A program made the position numbers and the translations under genes. A stretch of 64,000 bases of DNA from Microvirga arsenatis (GTDB taxonomy: Bacteria; Pseudomonadota; Alphaproteobacteria; Rhizobiales; Beijerinckiaceae), in the NCBI RefSeq assembly GCF_009910705.1, contig NZ_JAAAXJ010000006.1, positions 186,001 through 250,000 of the forward strand, given 5' to 3'. Positions 34,928 through 43,911 of this stretch are shown in pieces (the first letter of the stretch is position 1; every line of letters begins with the position of its first letter). The notes under the pieces were generated by a model. That model ran no database searches. It was not told the DNA's origin and saw nothing but the letters and a program-made list of their open reading frames with translations.

Positions 34928-35811
34928 TCCCCTTTGCCGAAGAGGCCGCGTGGACGCAGGAAAAGCACCACGGCCATGATAGCGAATGGCACGAGGTTAG
35001 CGGATGGCGGCCAGTAGACTTTGGCCAGGGCTTCCAGCGTGCCCAGCATCAGCCCGCTGACGATGGCGCCGGTGATCGACCCAAGGCCGCCGATGATGAC
35101 GACCGCGAAGACAACGATGATGAGGTTGGCTCCCATCAAAGGGCTGACTTGGAACACCGGCGCGGCAACGACGCCCGCAAATCCTGCAAGAGCGCCGCCA
35201 AAGGCATAGGTGCATGTCAGCAGAAGCGGAACATTGACACCGAAGACCTCAAGCAGACGACTGTTCTCGGTTGCTGCGCGGAGCTTGGCGCCAAGTGAGG
35301 TATACTCGATGACCAGCCAGGTCAGCAGGCAGATCAGAAGCGAAATCCCGATGGCAAAAGCTCGGTAGTGCGGCAGGAACATGAAGCCGAGATTGCTCGT
35401 GCCGCTGAGGATAGCCGGAACCTGGTAGGGCTGACCAGCCACGCCGAAGAAGAGCTGAAGCGTACCTTCAATGAGTAGCGCAATGCCGAAGGTCAGCAAC
35501 AGCCCGTAGAGAGCGTCCAGGCCATAGAGCTTCCTCAAGAGTGCGCGTTCCAGCACAGCGGCGAGAAGTGCGACGATTGCTGGGGCCATCAGAAGGCAAG
35601 CCCAAAAGCTGAAACCCGCACGTGTCGTCAGAAGAAAGGCTGCAAACGCGCCGACCGTGTAGAAAGCCCCATGCGTGAAATTGACCACCCGGAGCAGGCC
35701 GAAGATCACGCCCAGACCGAGGCTGAGAAGGGCGTAGAAGGCACCATTGAATAGGCCGATCACAAGCTGGGAAGCCAGCGCAACGAGAGGAACGCCGAAG
35801 ATCATCGTCAC
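34924..35811 (-). CDS. livH: Branched-chain amino acid-type ABC permease LivH
   Basis: 295 residues, all-helical membrane protein. ASQLVIGLFNGAFYALLSLG at the start and FGLLRVVNFTHGAFYTVGAF are diagnostic LivH blocks; GAIVSGLMLGTLEAL lies near the end. It is the second pore subunit of the HAAT-type importer. It follows livF after 3 nt and overlaps livM by 4 nt, consistent with fixed subunit stoichiometry. Confidence 0.93.
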   Translation of the reverse strand: MTMIFGVPLVALASQLVIGLFNGAFYALLSLGLGVIFGLLRVVNFTHGAFYTVGAFAAFLLTTRAGFSFWACLLMAPAIVALLAAVLERALLRKLYGLDALYGLLLTFGIALLIEGTLQLFFGVAGQPYQVPAILSGTSNLGFMFLPHYRAFAIGISLLICLLTWLVIEYTSLGAKLRAATENSRLLEVFGVNVPLLLTCTYAFGGALAGFAGVVAAPVFQVSPLMGANLIIVVFAVVIIGGLGSITGAIVSGLMLGTLEALAKVYWPPSANLVPFAIMAVVLFLRPRGLFGKGE

Positions 35812-35814
35812 GGC

Positions 35815-36522
35815 CTATACTCCGATCAGGCTGGAGACGGTTTCAAGGCGAGCTTCGAGGTGATAAGCAGGAAAGTCGTCCACCACTCTCCCTTCCTCCA
35901 TAAGGTAGAAATGATCGGCCAGGTGGCGAGCGAAATGGAAGTTCTGCTCGACCAGCAACATCGTCAGGCCATCTTGCTTCAACGCTTTCAGGACGCGGCC
36001 GATCTGCTGAACGACCACAGGTGACAATCCCTCGGTCGGTTCATCAAGTACCAGCAATTCAGGCCCTGCCCGCAGGACGCGAGCGATGGAAAGCATCTGC
36101 TGCTCGCCGCCCGACAATGTTCCCCCCGCGGCGCGGCGCCGCTCCTTCAGGTTGGGAAAGAGGTCGAAGATCCTCTCCAGGCTCATGCCGCGGTTGCTGA
36201 TCTTCGGCAGCAGATCGAGGTTTTCCTGAACCGAGAGCGACGCATAGATGCCTCGTTCCTCAGGGACGTAGCCGATCCCCGTATAGGCGATCCGGTGGCG
36301 AGGCATGCCGATCAATTCTTTGCCGTTCATCCGGATGGAGCCCGTCGTCCGGGTCAGAAGGCCCACGATCCCGCGTAGGGTCGTGGTCTTTCCCACGCCA
36401 TTCCTTCCCAGAATGGCGATGGTCTGGCCGCGTGGAACGGCTAGGTTGACGCCATGGAGGATGTGGCTCTCGCCATACCAGCCTTGGAGGTTCTCGATCC
36501 ACAACAGAGGTTCATACCTCAT
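35815..36522 (-). CDS. livF: Branched-chain amino acid-type ABC ATPase LivF
   Basis: 235 residues. Walker A ILGRNGVGKTTTLRG, signature LSGGEQQMLSIARVL, Walker B ELLVLDEPTEGLSP and the H-loop region LLVEQNFHFAR are all intact. The ending around YHLEARLETVSSLIGV is typical for LivF. It energises the LivHM pore together with LivG, whose gene overlaps its start by 11 nt. Confidence 0.94.
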   Translation of the reverse strand: MRYEPLLWIENLQGWYGESHILHGVNLAVPRGQTIAILGRNGVGKTTTLRGIVGLLTRTTGSIRMNGKELIGMPRHRIAYTGIGYVPEERGIYASLSVQENLDLLPKISNRGMSLERIFDLFPNLKERRRAAGGTLSGGEQQMLSIARVLRAGPELLVLDEPTEGLSPVVVQQIGRVLKALKQDGLTMLLVEQNFHFARHLADHFYLMEEGRVVDDFPAYHLEARLETVSSLIGV

Positions 36523-37264
36523 AGCCGGCTCCTATATAGGCCTCACGCACGGCGGGATTGTCGCGGATTTCTCTGTAGGTGCCTTCCGCCATCACCTCGC
36601 CGCGCACCAGAACGGTGACCTTGTCGCAGAGACTCTCGACAACCGACAGGTTGTGCTCGACCATGACCACGGTGCGATCCTTCGCGACGCTACGGATCAG
36701 CTCGACGATCATCGGGACGTCTCCTGCGGCCATGCCGGCAATCGGTTCGTCGAGAAGCAACACCTTCGGCTGCATGGCCAGAGTGGTGGCGATCTCGAGA
36801 GCACGCTTGCGGCCATAGGAGACTTCGGAGCAAAGTCGCTGCGCCAGAGACGTCAAGCCGACTAGGTCCAGCAGCTGCTCGGCTTCATCGTCGAAGCGGG
36901 AAAGCACGCGTGAGGGCAGCCAGAACTGATGGCTCGATCCATAGCGGCGTTGAAGGGCGACACGTACGTTGTCGCGCAGCGTTAGACCTGGGAAGATGGA
37001 GGAGATTTGGAACGAGCGGCAAAGCCCACGCAATGCAACCTCGGCAGGCCCCTTCGCCGTAATGTCCTCTCCCTTAAGAAAGATACTGCCCGAACTGGCG
37101 GAGTGGAACCGCGTCAGAAGCCCGAAAAGAGTAGTCTTACCGGCGCCGTTTGGACCGATGAGGGCATGAATGTTGCCCTCCTGCACTCTTAGATTGACAT
37201 TCCTGACGGCATGGAACCCGCCAAAGTTCTTGCTGACCTGCCGGGCTTCTAGAACAATGCTCAT
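36512..37264 (-). CDS. livG: Branched-chain amino acid-type ABC ATPase LivG
   Basis: 250 residues. Walker A IGPNGAGKTTLFGLL, Walker B VLLLDEPIAGMAAGD and the switch motif VMVEHNLSVVESL are present. The signature is replaced by VSYGRKRALEIATTL, where the usual SGG is SYG, as is common in LivG proteins. It overlaps the GST gene (4 nt) and livF (11 nt). It is the second ATPase of the importer. Confidence 0.93.
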   Translation of the reverse strand: MSIVLEARQVSKNFGGFHAVRNVNLRVQEGNIHALIGPNGAGKTTLFGLLTRFHSASSGSIFLKGEDITAKGPAEVALRGLCRSFQISSIFPGLTLRDNVRVALQRRYGSSHQFWLPSRVLSRFDDEAEQLLDLVGLTSLAQRLCSEVSYGRKRALEIATTLAMQPKVLLLDEPIAGMAAGDVPMIVELIRSVAKDRTVVMVEHNLSVVESLCDKVTVLVRGEVMAEGTYREIRDNPAVREAYIGAGYEV

Positions 37265-37932
37265 TGGGCCGCCGCTCCGTCATATGGAATGAATTTGGTA
37301 AAAAGCGGCCGGGTGCTGGCAAGAGCCGGGCGATCCCGCAGGGTTGCAACAAGGGAAGCCAGTTGCGAACGATCAGCGGATTCGAAGGCGCTCCCGAACC
37401 GCATCTGCAGATATTCGACAACGATCACTGGAAGGAAGGCTGCGATACCCGGCTGGGCTCCCAACGCCTCGTCGCGTGCGCCGAGGAGGGCTTCCATACG
37501 GTCGAGGCTCCGCTGAATGGCCGCTTGCCGCCGGCGGGCAACGAGTGATGAGTCAAAAGCGATTTCGTTCACCGAGCCCGATGTCACCATCCGTCCTGCC
37601 ATGATAGCGGCAGCGGCATCGATGATGCCGAGGCAGATCCCCCCGATCTGGCGCTCACTGTCATCCTTGAACCACAGGCGGTCCGACTCGCCGGAGCGGC
37701 GGGCTGCGAAATCCGCTATGAGGAGCGACTCGGTGATTGCCAGCGGATCGTTCCCGTCGCCGTCATCCACGACGAGAGCCGGCACCCGGCAGGCAGGATT
37801 ATGATTCAATAGCTCTGGAGGATTTTGCCAGGGATCCAGAATGACGATCTCCAACCCCTCAAGGCGAGCCTCGAGGCACATGACGCATGCAAGACGTGCA
37901 TAAGGAGATGTCGGGCTGACATAGAGTCTCAT
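37261..37932 (-). CDS. Glutathione S-transferase family protein
   Basis: 223 residues. The N-terminal thioredoxin-like domain starts MRLYVSPTSPYARLACVMCL with SPYAR in the glutathione-binding position, CRVPALVVDDG provides the cis-Pro loop, and ITESLLIADF the glutamyl-contact residues. The rest is helical. It could conjugate glutathione to a reactive aldehyde or act as an isomerase. It is embedded between the binding-protein and ATPase genes of a transport/catabolic operon, an uncommon place for a GST, and overlaps livG by 4 nt. A defence or substrate-processing role linked to the aldehyde dehydrogenase is inferred. Confidence 0.85.
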   Translation of the reverse strand: MRLYVSPTSPYARLACVMCLEARLEGLEIVILDPWQNPPELLNHNPACRVPALVVDDGDGNDPLAITESLLIADFAARRSGESDRLWFKDDSERQIGGICLGIIDAAAAIMAGRMVTSGSVNEIAFDSSLVARRRQAAIQRSLDRMEALLGARDEALGAQPGIAAFLPVIVVEYLQMRFGSAFESADRSQLASLVATLRDRPALASTRPLFTKFIPYDGAAAQ

Positions 37933-37950
37933 GGCAAGTCTCCGCTCTTG

Positions 37951-37978
37951 GTGGACCTGCTCAGGGGAGCAGGTCCAC
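37951..37978 (-). other. Intercistronic stem-loop after the Liv-type binding-protein gene
   Basis: A perfect 12-bp stem GTGGACCTGCTC / GAGCAGGTCCAC with a 4-nt loop (AGGG on the plus strand) sits in the 90-nt gap between the binding-protein gene and the GST gene. No run of T follows in the direction of transcription, so stabilisation of the upstream transcript or partial attenuation is likelier than full termination. Confidence 0.75.
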
Positions 37979-38022
37979 GCGGTTCGTTTAGAAGCAGGGT
38001 GAGACGATCCTGCCGGTCGCGA

Positions 38023-39222
38023 TCACTTCACGAACGGGCAGCCGCTTTCCTTGGCAGTGCGGAACAGGCCATCAGCCGGAATCTTGGCGACGATCTTGTA
38101 GAGATCGTTGGGACCCTTCGACTCGGCAGGTGTCTTCACTTCGACCAGCAGCATGTCATAGGTCACCCGGCCATTAGCCTGGATGCGCGGATTCTCCCAG
38201 ATGCCAGTGGTGATGGGGAGCTCCCGCATCTTTGCCGCCACCTTGTCCGGGTCGTCCGTGCCTGCTGCCTTCACTGCTTCCAGATAGTGAGTGACCGCGC
38301 CGTAAGCGCCCATATGGCCCATGGTCGGAGTCTTGCCGCCGTTCCTCGCCATCATTCTCTTGGCCAGCGCGCGCGTCTTGTCGTTCAGGTCCCAATAGGT
38401 CGAGACCGACATGCGCATGCCCTTAGAGGCCGCGAGGGTCAGTGCCTCGATGTTGTTCTCGTAGACCATCATCGCAGCGAGCTTGTCGCCGAGGCCGAAC
38501 TGCCCTGCCTGCTTTACGGTGGTTTCAAGATCGGTGCCGGCATTGGCAAGGCCAATGACATCGGCACCCGAGCCCTGCGCCGTCAGCAGGGCCGAGGCCA
38601 TGTCGTTCGAGTTCAACGGATGCAAGGTCTGCCCGATCACCTTCCCACCGGAGGCCTGGATCGACTTGGTGGCGTCGGCGATCAGGGTGTGACCGAAAAC
38701 GTAATCGGCCGCGATCATGTACCAGGTCTTCTTGCCCTCCCCAACGATGCGCGAGGTTACGGCGCGTGACAGCTCCTGAGTGGATGGAGCGAACTGGAAC
38801 CCGTAAGGCGAGCATTGTGCTTCCGAGAAGTTGGGCGCATAGGCGCCGCTGGCGAGCGTAAACACTTTCGCCTCAGCAGCACGCGCCTGAGCGGCAAGCC
38901 CGACCGCACTCGAGCCTCCTAAAGTCATGGCGCGAATGCCATATTCCTGGATGTAACGTTGAGCTTGAGCCGAGCCCACATCAGGCTTGTTCTGGTGATC
39001 CGCATGAAGGACCTCGATCGGGCGGCCCAGCACCTTGCCGCCTGCATCCTCCACGGCCATCTGAACGGCCATCAGAGTGCCAGGACCTCCATTCGCCGCA
39101 AAGATGCCGGACATATCGTCGAGCACCAGGATCCGCAGCGGTCCCCCCTGTGCGACTGCAGCTAGGGGCATGACAGTCGTCAGAAAGGCGGCACCAAGCA
39201 GTGTCTTCCACTTGTTATTCAT
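38023..39222 (-). CDS. Liv-type periplasmic substrate-binding protein
   Basis: 399 residues from ATG 39222, which has GGGAGGAAGAC in front. The signal peptide is MNNKWKTLLGAAFLTTVMPL ending AVAQGG. The mature part begins LRILVLDDMSGIFAANGGPG and shows the type I periplasmic fold (AVEDAGGKVLGRPIEVLHADHQNKPD, WYMIAADYVFGHTL). It belongs to the LivK/UrtA-like group used by bacteria for branched-chain amino acids, amides and aromatic acids. It precedes GST, LivG, F, H and M in the same operon. The ligand is unknown. Confidence 0.92.
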   Translation of the reverse strand: MNNKWKTLLGAAFLTTVMPLAAVAQGGPLRILVLDDMSGIFAANGGPGTLMAVQMAVEDAGGKVLGRPIEVLHADHQNKPDVGSAQAQRYIQEYGIRAMTLGGSSAVGLAAQARAAEAKVFTLASGAYAPNFSEAQCSPYGFQFAPSTQELSRAVTSRIVGEGKKTWYMIAADYVFGHTLIADATKSIQASGGKVIGQTLHPLNSNDMASALLTAQGSGADVIGLANAGTDLETTVKQAGQFGLGDKLAAMMVYENNIEALTLAASKGMRMSVSTYWDLNDKTRALAKRMMARNGGKTPTMGHMGAYGAVTHYLEAVKAAGTDDPDKVAAKMRELPITTGIWENPRIQANGRVTYDMLLVEVKTPAESKGPNDLYKIVAKIPADGLFRTAKESGCPFVK

Positions 39223-39348
39223 GTCTTCCTCCCACATGTGCGGCAAGCTGCGGATGTTCTTTCCATTCGGCACCGGAACTGCCTGCCATGTTCCGGCTGA
39301 TTACTCAGCTACAGCTCTCCGGCCTTCCTGCCGTGGGCCTTCTCGCCT

Positions 39349-40857
39349 CTATTGCAGGGTGAAGGGGTTGGAGATTCGCGATTTTGGATTGATGAAGACG
39401 CTCTTCGCTTCCAGATACTCGTAGATTGCAGCCTTGCCGTTTTCGCGCCCAATCCCAGAGGACTTGAAGCCGCCGAACGGCGCCATGTAACTGACGACGC
39501 GATAGGCGTTAACCCAAACTGTGCCGGCGCGCAGTCGGCGCGGGATCGTGATCGCCCGCTCCAGGCTTTGGCTCCAGAGACCTGCCGCGAGCCCATAGGG
39601 GGTGTCATTGGCAAGAGCCACGGCCTCATCGTCTGTCCGGAACTTCATGACCGAGAGAACCGGGCCGAACACCTCTTCCCTCGCAATCCGCATTGAATTG
39701 TCGACGCCGGTGAAGATGGTGGGCTCGACGAACCAGCCATCCTTGAGTCCGTCTGTGTCCGGCCGCCGTCCGCCGAGCGCGCAAACTGCACCCTCGGAAC
39801 GGGCGATCTGGATGTATTCAAGAGTCTTTGCCAGTTGCGGCTCGGTTGCGATGGGGCCGACATCGGTCGTATCGCTGCGCGGGTCGCCAAGACGTGCCTG
39901 CCTCATCCGCTCCACCAGCTTCTCGACGAAGCTGTCATGGATGTTCTCATGAACGAGGAGGCGCGAGCCTGCCATGCAGGTCTGTCCCGCCGCGGCAAAG
40001 ATGCCTGAAATGACACCCTTCACCGCCGCTTCGAGATCGGCATCCTCGAAGATGATGTGGGGGGACTTGCCGCCGAGCTCCAGCGACACGCGTTTGAAGC
40101 TTTCCGCCGCGGCGCGAGAGACCAGCCGCCCTCCCACATCGGATCCGGTGAAGGCGATGCGGTCCACCAGCGGATGCTCTGCTAGTGCAGCACCCGCCTC
40201 ATGCCCGAAACCGGTGACCACATTGACCACTCCGGGAGGGAACCCTGCTTCCTCGAAGAGTTCGAGGAAGGCCAGCATCGAGACGGAAGCATGCTCCGAA
40301 GGCTTGATAACGACCGTGTTGCCGGCTGCAAGCGCCGGCGCGAGTTTCCAGACTGTCAGGAGCAGGGGCGAGTTCCATGGCGTGATCGCCCCGACCACCC
40401 CCACAGGCTCGTAGCGGATGTAGTGAAGCATGTCGCCCTTGTCGATTGGCGTTACGGCGCCTTCGATCTTGTCGGCAAGTCCGCCATAGTACTGGAACCA
40501 ACGCGGGATGTAGCGCATCTGTCCCAGCATCTCGACTTTGAGCTTGCCGTTGTCGCGGACTTCAAGATCAGCCAAGCGCTCGGCGTTCTGCTCAATCAGA
40601 TCAGCTAGGCGATACATCAGCCGTCCGCGGTCGCTGGCGATCATCTTCGACCATGGACCCGATGTGAAGGCTGCATGGGCGGCGCGAACAGCCCGGTCGA
40701 CATCGTCAGCATTGCCTCGGGGCAACCGGGCCCACGGTTTGCCGTTGTAGGGATCCTTGGTTTCGAACCAGGCGCTGGAAGACGACACGCACCATTCGCC
40801 GCCGATCAGCATTCGGAATTCCTGAAGCGGCGATGTTCCGACCGTTGAAGCCCCCAC
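39349..40857 (-). CDS. NAD(P)-dependent aldehyde dehydrogenase
   Basis: 502 residues starting at a GTG with a strong site (GGGAGGATTTC). All catalytic landmarks are present: TPWNSP with N162, KPSEHA, FTGSDVGG, E260 in LELGGKSP and nucleophile C294 in GQTCMAGSR, plus EEVFGPVLSV near the C-terminus. It oxidises an aldehyde to the acid in the cytosol. It is first in the operon that continues with transporter, GST, CoA-transferase and HMG-CoA-lyase genes, so its acid product may be the substrate for CoA activation. Confidence 0.93.
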   Translation of the reverse strand: MGASTVGTSPLQEFRMLIGGEWCVSSSSAWFETKDPYNGKPWARLPRGNADDVDRAVRAAHAAFTSGPWSKMIASDRGRLMYRLADLIEQNAERLADLEVRDNGKLKVEMLGQMRYIPRWFQYYGGLADKIEGAVTPIDKGDMLHYIRYEPVGVVGAITPWNSPLLLTVWKLAPALAAGNTVVIKPSEHASVSMLAFLELFEEAGFPPGVVNVVTGFGHEAGAALAEHPLVDRIAFTGSDVGGRLVSRAAAESFKRVSLELGGKSPHIIFEDADLEAAVKGVISGIFAAAGQTCMAGSRLLVHENIHDSFVEKLVERMRQARLGDPRSDTTDVGPIATEPQLAKTLEYIQIARSEGAVCALGGRRPDTDGLKDGWFVEPTIFTGVDNSMRIAREEVFGPVLSVMKFRTDDEAVALANDTPYGLAAGLWSQSLERAITIPRRLRAGTVWVNAYRVVSYMAPFGGFKSSGIGRENGKAAIYEYLEAKSVFINPKSRISNPFTLQ

Positions 40858-41492
40858 GAAATCCTCCCGTTCAGATGCGGCAGTTATCGGTAGAGCATCG
40901 AATTTAAGCTCTATGGCCCGCCCGCTCTGTTATTATGTTTAAATCTACCATTGAAGAACAAGCTTGCGCAACAAAAATCTCCTTTGGAAGAAATTTCCAC
41001 TTTAAGTGGTATATAATATTCTGATTAACCTATGGTGATATCAGGGCAAATTGCTAAGCCTATATAGGGTCTTAGTACATGTGTACGGTAAATATGCAGC
41101 CGCCTCATGTTCGGTTAAGCCATGCACGCCACCCTTAGCCCTATCGAGGCGGTGCGGTTGGGCTGATCCCTGCAGTTCACCATCGCGAGAACGCAGACTT
41201 AGCCCTCATCAATCAGGGCTGTCCGAGGGAAAATAAGCAACGCTCTCATGCATGGAGAAGAATTGGGGTGGTGGGACAGGCTGCATGCCATCGCCGCCGC
41301 TGGGACGAGCGCTCACCTCAAGCTCTTCCCGGCCTGCATGTTGCTACGCAAATCCAGATTGTGATGCACCAGGGAGTAAAGTGCATCGTGGCTCGCAATA
41401 TCTCATAGGTCAGTAGCTATACACCTAAGCCATGCTGACACTCAGGAGAGAGTAGAGGCCAGTTCCGACGCATTCGACATCTGGTAAACGTA
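40858..41492. promoter_or_regulatory. Long intergenic region upstream of the ALDH operon
   Basis: About 635 nt with no supported gene. An interrupted palindrome CCACTT-T-AAGTGG at 40997-41009, about 140 nt upstream of the ALDH start, is next to an AT-rich TATAATATT segment (41012-41020) and is a candidate operator for the operon regulator. A further GTACATGTGTAC-like repeat occurs near 41075-41086. Confidence 0.4.
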
Positions 41493-42584
41493 TCATAGGT
41501 GGTGTGCTGCAAAGCGAGCCATCAAACTGACAAGCTGGGCTTGGTGGCTGGTATCTGTTTTGGCAAAGATGGATTTGAGGTGAAAGCGCACCGTTTGTGT
41601 GCCAACCTGGTGTTGTGCTGCTATCTGCTGGGTATCCATCCCCAGGAACAGGCTTGAGGCCACTCGCAGCTCGGCAGGTGTGAGTTGGAACACCTCTCGC
41701 AGCAGTTGAGAATTCAGTGAATGGCTCTGGGTCAGATCGCTGATGAGAAGAAGTCCGGATGCTCCCTGGAAAATGTCCGACGCCTGCCGGACGATGGGAT
41801 AGGATTGCACAAGGAGCGGAAGGTTGTTCTTGCGAGGAAGCAAGATCGACGTCAGTGAAGTAGTTGTACGAGCCAAGGCAGAGCCCTGCATGCCGGCAAC
41901 GAGTTCTTGCAAGAACCCGTTGGTCTCGTGGTGCGGCGCTCTTAGTCGTGAGGCGACCACATGCAGATGATAACCTAGATAGGTCTCTGCCTGTTTGTTC
42001 ATACGGATGACGCGGCCTAGGCGGTCGATCAGGATGGCCCCAGACTCGAAACCTGCGAGACTGTCGACAACTCCTTCGGCATAGGCGAGGCGGCTTCTTG
42101 AGGCCAAATGCGCCGCTCTCTTCAGGTGCGGAAGATCATGCTCGATTTTGGCAAGCTCATCTTGGGAGAATGGAAGCCTCCCCACCCGCCGCTGAAGTGA
42201 AAAACTGATCGCGACGCCACCTGTCTCAGCCAGCTTGCAACCAGCGAACCAGCCGAAACCCTGACGATAAAGAAAGTCGGAATAGAACGGCAGTCGCTCG
42301 AGTTCGTCCAGCGTGAACAGGTCGAGGTCTGTCACGATAGGCGGTCTGCCTTGCTCGGGAGCGAGGCCTCGTGCCGCGCGAATATCATGTTTGAACCATT
42401 CGTCTTCAATATATCTGGCGCAAAGCTCGTCCAGCCCTTCGGTATTGATCAACCCGCCCGAGCAATCTGGATAGGATACGAGAGCAGCGCCGTCCGCGTC
42501 CCATTCGGAACTCGCCAGGTTGAGTGCGCTTCTCCAAAGCTCTGGAATGACGGCGGCTTCATAAAACGCTTCAGTTACAGGCAT
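41493..42584 (-). CDS. LuxR-family (FixJ/NarL-type HTH) transcription factor
   Basis: About 363 residues from ATG 42584; a TTG 22 codons earlier is open too. The C-terminal 60 residues are a LuxR-type HTH: LTPAELRVASSLFLGMDTQQ, IAAQHQVGTQTVRFHLKSIF. The N-terminal 290 residues lack a receiver and an acyl-homoserine-lactone-domain signature. A PAS-like piece is suggested around 190-300 (SGAILIDRLGRVIRMNKQAE). It is divergent from a five-gene envelope-protein cluster, with a prominent inverted repeat between them, and is the natural candidate to control that cluster. Confidence 0.85.
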   Translation of the reverse strand: MPVTEAFYEAAVIPELWRSALNLASSEWDADGAALVSYPDCSGGLINTEGLDELCARYIEDEWFKHDIRAARGLAPEQGRPPIVTDLDLFTLDELERLPFYSDFLYRQGFGWFAGCKLAETGGVAISFSLQRRVGRLPFSQDELAKIEHDLPHLKRAAHLASRSRLAYAEGVVDSLAGFESGAILIDRLGRVIRMNKQAETYLGYHLHVVASRLRAPHHETNGFLQELVAGMQGSALARTTTSLTSILLPRKNNLPLLVQSYPIVRQASDIFQGASGLLLISDLTQSHSLNSQLLREVFQLTPAELRVASSLFLGMDTQQIAAQHQVGTQTVRFHLKSIFAKTDTSHQAQLVSLMARFAAHHL

Positions 42585-42763
42585 TTGGATCTTTGTACTG
42601 CGCCGTCTAACGTATTCAAATGGAATAGAGTGTAGCACAGCGCATGACAATTGGGGAAACTACGTACCAAGAGTTCGCCGCCTTGCCCGAGAACCAATGG
42701 CTTCTAGATCGTAGAGAAAGGATCAAAATTACGCTCCTCCAGGCTTAATTGCATGCGGGGGTG

Positions 42764-42789
42764 CTACCCATTTGGGTAGAATATCTACC
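42764..42789. promoter_or_regulatory. Three-half-site inverted repeat between luxR-type gene and envelope cluster
   Basis: CTACCCA-TT-TGGGTAG is a perfect 7-bp inverted repeat, and its right arm also pairs with a third half-site: GGTAG-AATAT-CTACC. The whole lies in the 349-nt gap between the divergent LuxR-type regulator and the OmpA-like gene, about 145-170 nt upstream of the latter's chosen start. The symmetry and position suggest an operator for a dimeric HTH protein. The rest of the gap shows no gene. Confidence 0.6.
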
Positions 42790-42933
42790 TGCAGTCCCTT
42801 GCCAGCCGGGTAGTGAGTAGTTGTCCAGAGTGTGCTTTTCTGCCCCGGTAAGACCGTAATTAAGCCACTAAGCCCGCGAAGCTGGCCGCTTCTATGGCAG
42901 AAACGTGGCGCAAGAGACTGCCTAGGGGCATTT

Positions 42934-43911
42934 GTGTTATATTGTAAGCGCAACGGCGCAAGTCTGCGTCTGGGTGTGGTGCTGTTTCTCCTGACCATAT
43001 CCGGAACGATCGCTAGATCTCAGGCTCCTGACAGCCAGATCAATCACATTATTCAATCGCCGGCGCCGATGCCTGGTAGCGCGGGTGTATCTCGTTCGGT
43101 TCCAGTCGAGACAGACAGGGTGAGATCTGCTGTGCCTGTCCCAAAGAGCCGGGCAGAGGTACAAGGTGAGGGCAGCATCAACGCGGTGATCCGCGCGCTA
43201 AGCCCTAGGGAGGCTCCGCCTCCAGTGATCGTGGCTTTGGCATCAGGAACTTTCCTGGTGACGCTTGTCGATCATGTGCGTCACTGGTCGCCGGCGTCAT
43301 CCATCCGGCTGCAGCCGGACGAAATCCTCCCCATTTCAGTTGAGATCCTCGGGATCCCTGCTCCGCTTGCAGCTGCCTGGTCGCAAGCCCCATTCTACGG
43401 GATTGTCGTGGCGCAGTCGCAGATTGCACTGGTCGAGCGATCCTCGAGGCGGGTTGCCGTTGTCATCGACAGAGCAACGGGTGTCGCGTTCGGGCCAGGG
43501 ACTCGCTTCGTTGTCATCTACGACAAACGGACATCGCGAACCATAGCTCTCGACCTTCATGCCTCGTTCGATCAGGATGTCTATTTTGGCAATAACAGCA
43601 GCAAGTTAAGTGATGTTGCGCGAGAGCAGCTTCTCGCCCTTGGTATGGCTCTGCAGTCCCCCTCCCTGGGAAATGCGCGGTTTTTGATTTCTGGCCACAC
43701 GAACTCGGTCGGAAGCGACCTTGCAAATCGGGAGCTGTCGTTCCGCCGAGCAGTCGCCGTTCGCGACCACCTTATACGAAACTTCGGTTTGGCTCCTGAA
43801 AAGATCGATATGTACGGTTTTGGTGCAGACCGTTTGAAGTTTCCTCATGCTCCACGTCATCCGGGTAACCGGCGCGTCGAGATTGCACTCGTGATCGGAG
43901 AGGCGCTTTGA
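42934..43911 (+). CDS. OmpA-family outer-membrane/periplasmic protein
   Basis: 325 residues from a GTG start preceded by TAGGGG; the open frame extends further, but only this start gives a compact signal peptide (VLYCKRNGASLRLGVVLFLL, then TISGTIARSQ). The C-terminal 110 residues are an OmpA-like peptidoglycan-binding domain (YFGNNSSKLSDVAREQLLAL, ISGHTNSVGSDLANRELSFR, RAVAVRDHL, and NRRVEIAL). The middle region is unclassified. It should tether the envelope to the cell wall. It is first in a plus-strand envelope cluster and overlaps the next gene by 4 nt. Confidence 0.82.
   Translation: MLYCKRNGASLRLGVVLFLLTISGTIARSQAPDSQINHIIQSPAPMPGSAGVSRSVPVETDRVRSAVPVPKSRAEVQGEGSINAVIRALSPREAPPPVIVALASGTFLVTLVDHVRHWSPASSIRLQPDEILPISVEILGIPAPLAAAWSQAPFYGIVVAQSQIALVERSSRRVAVVIDRATGVAFGPGTRFVVIYDKRTSRTIALDLHASFDQDVYFGNNSSKLSDVAREQLLALGMALQSPSLGNARFLISGHTNSVGSDLANRELSFRRAVAVRDHLIRNFGLAPEKIDMYGFGADRLKFPHAPRHPGNRRVEIALVIGEAL

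Noticed and set aside
42832..42933. Upstream GTG extension of the OmpA-like gene
   Set aside because: It would bury the signal peptide behind 34 residues; the GTG at 42934 has a GGGG site and gives a normal leader.
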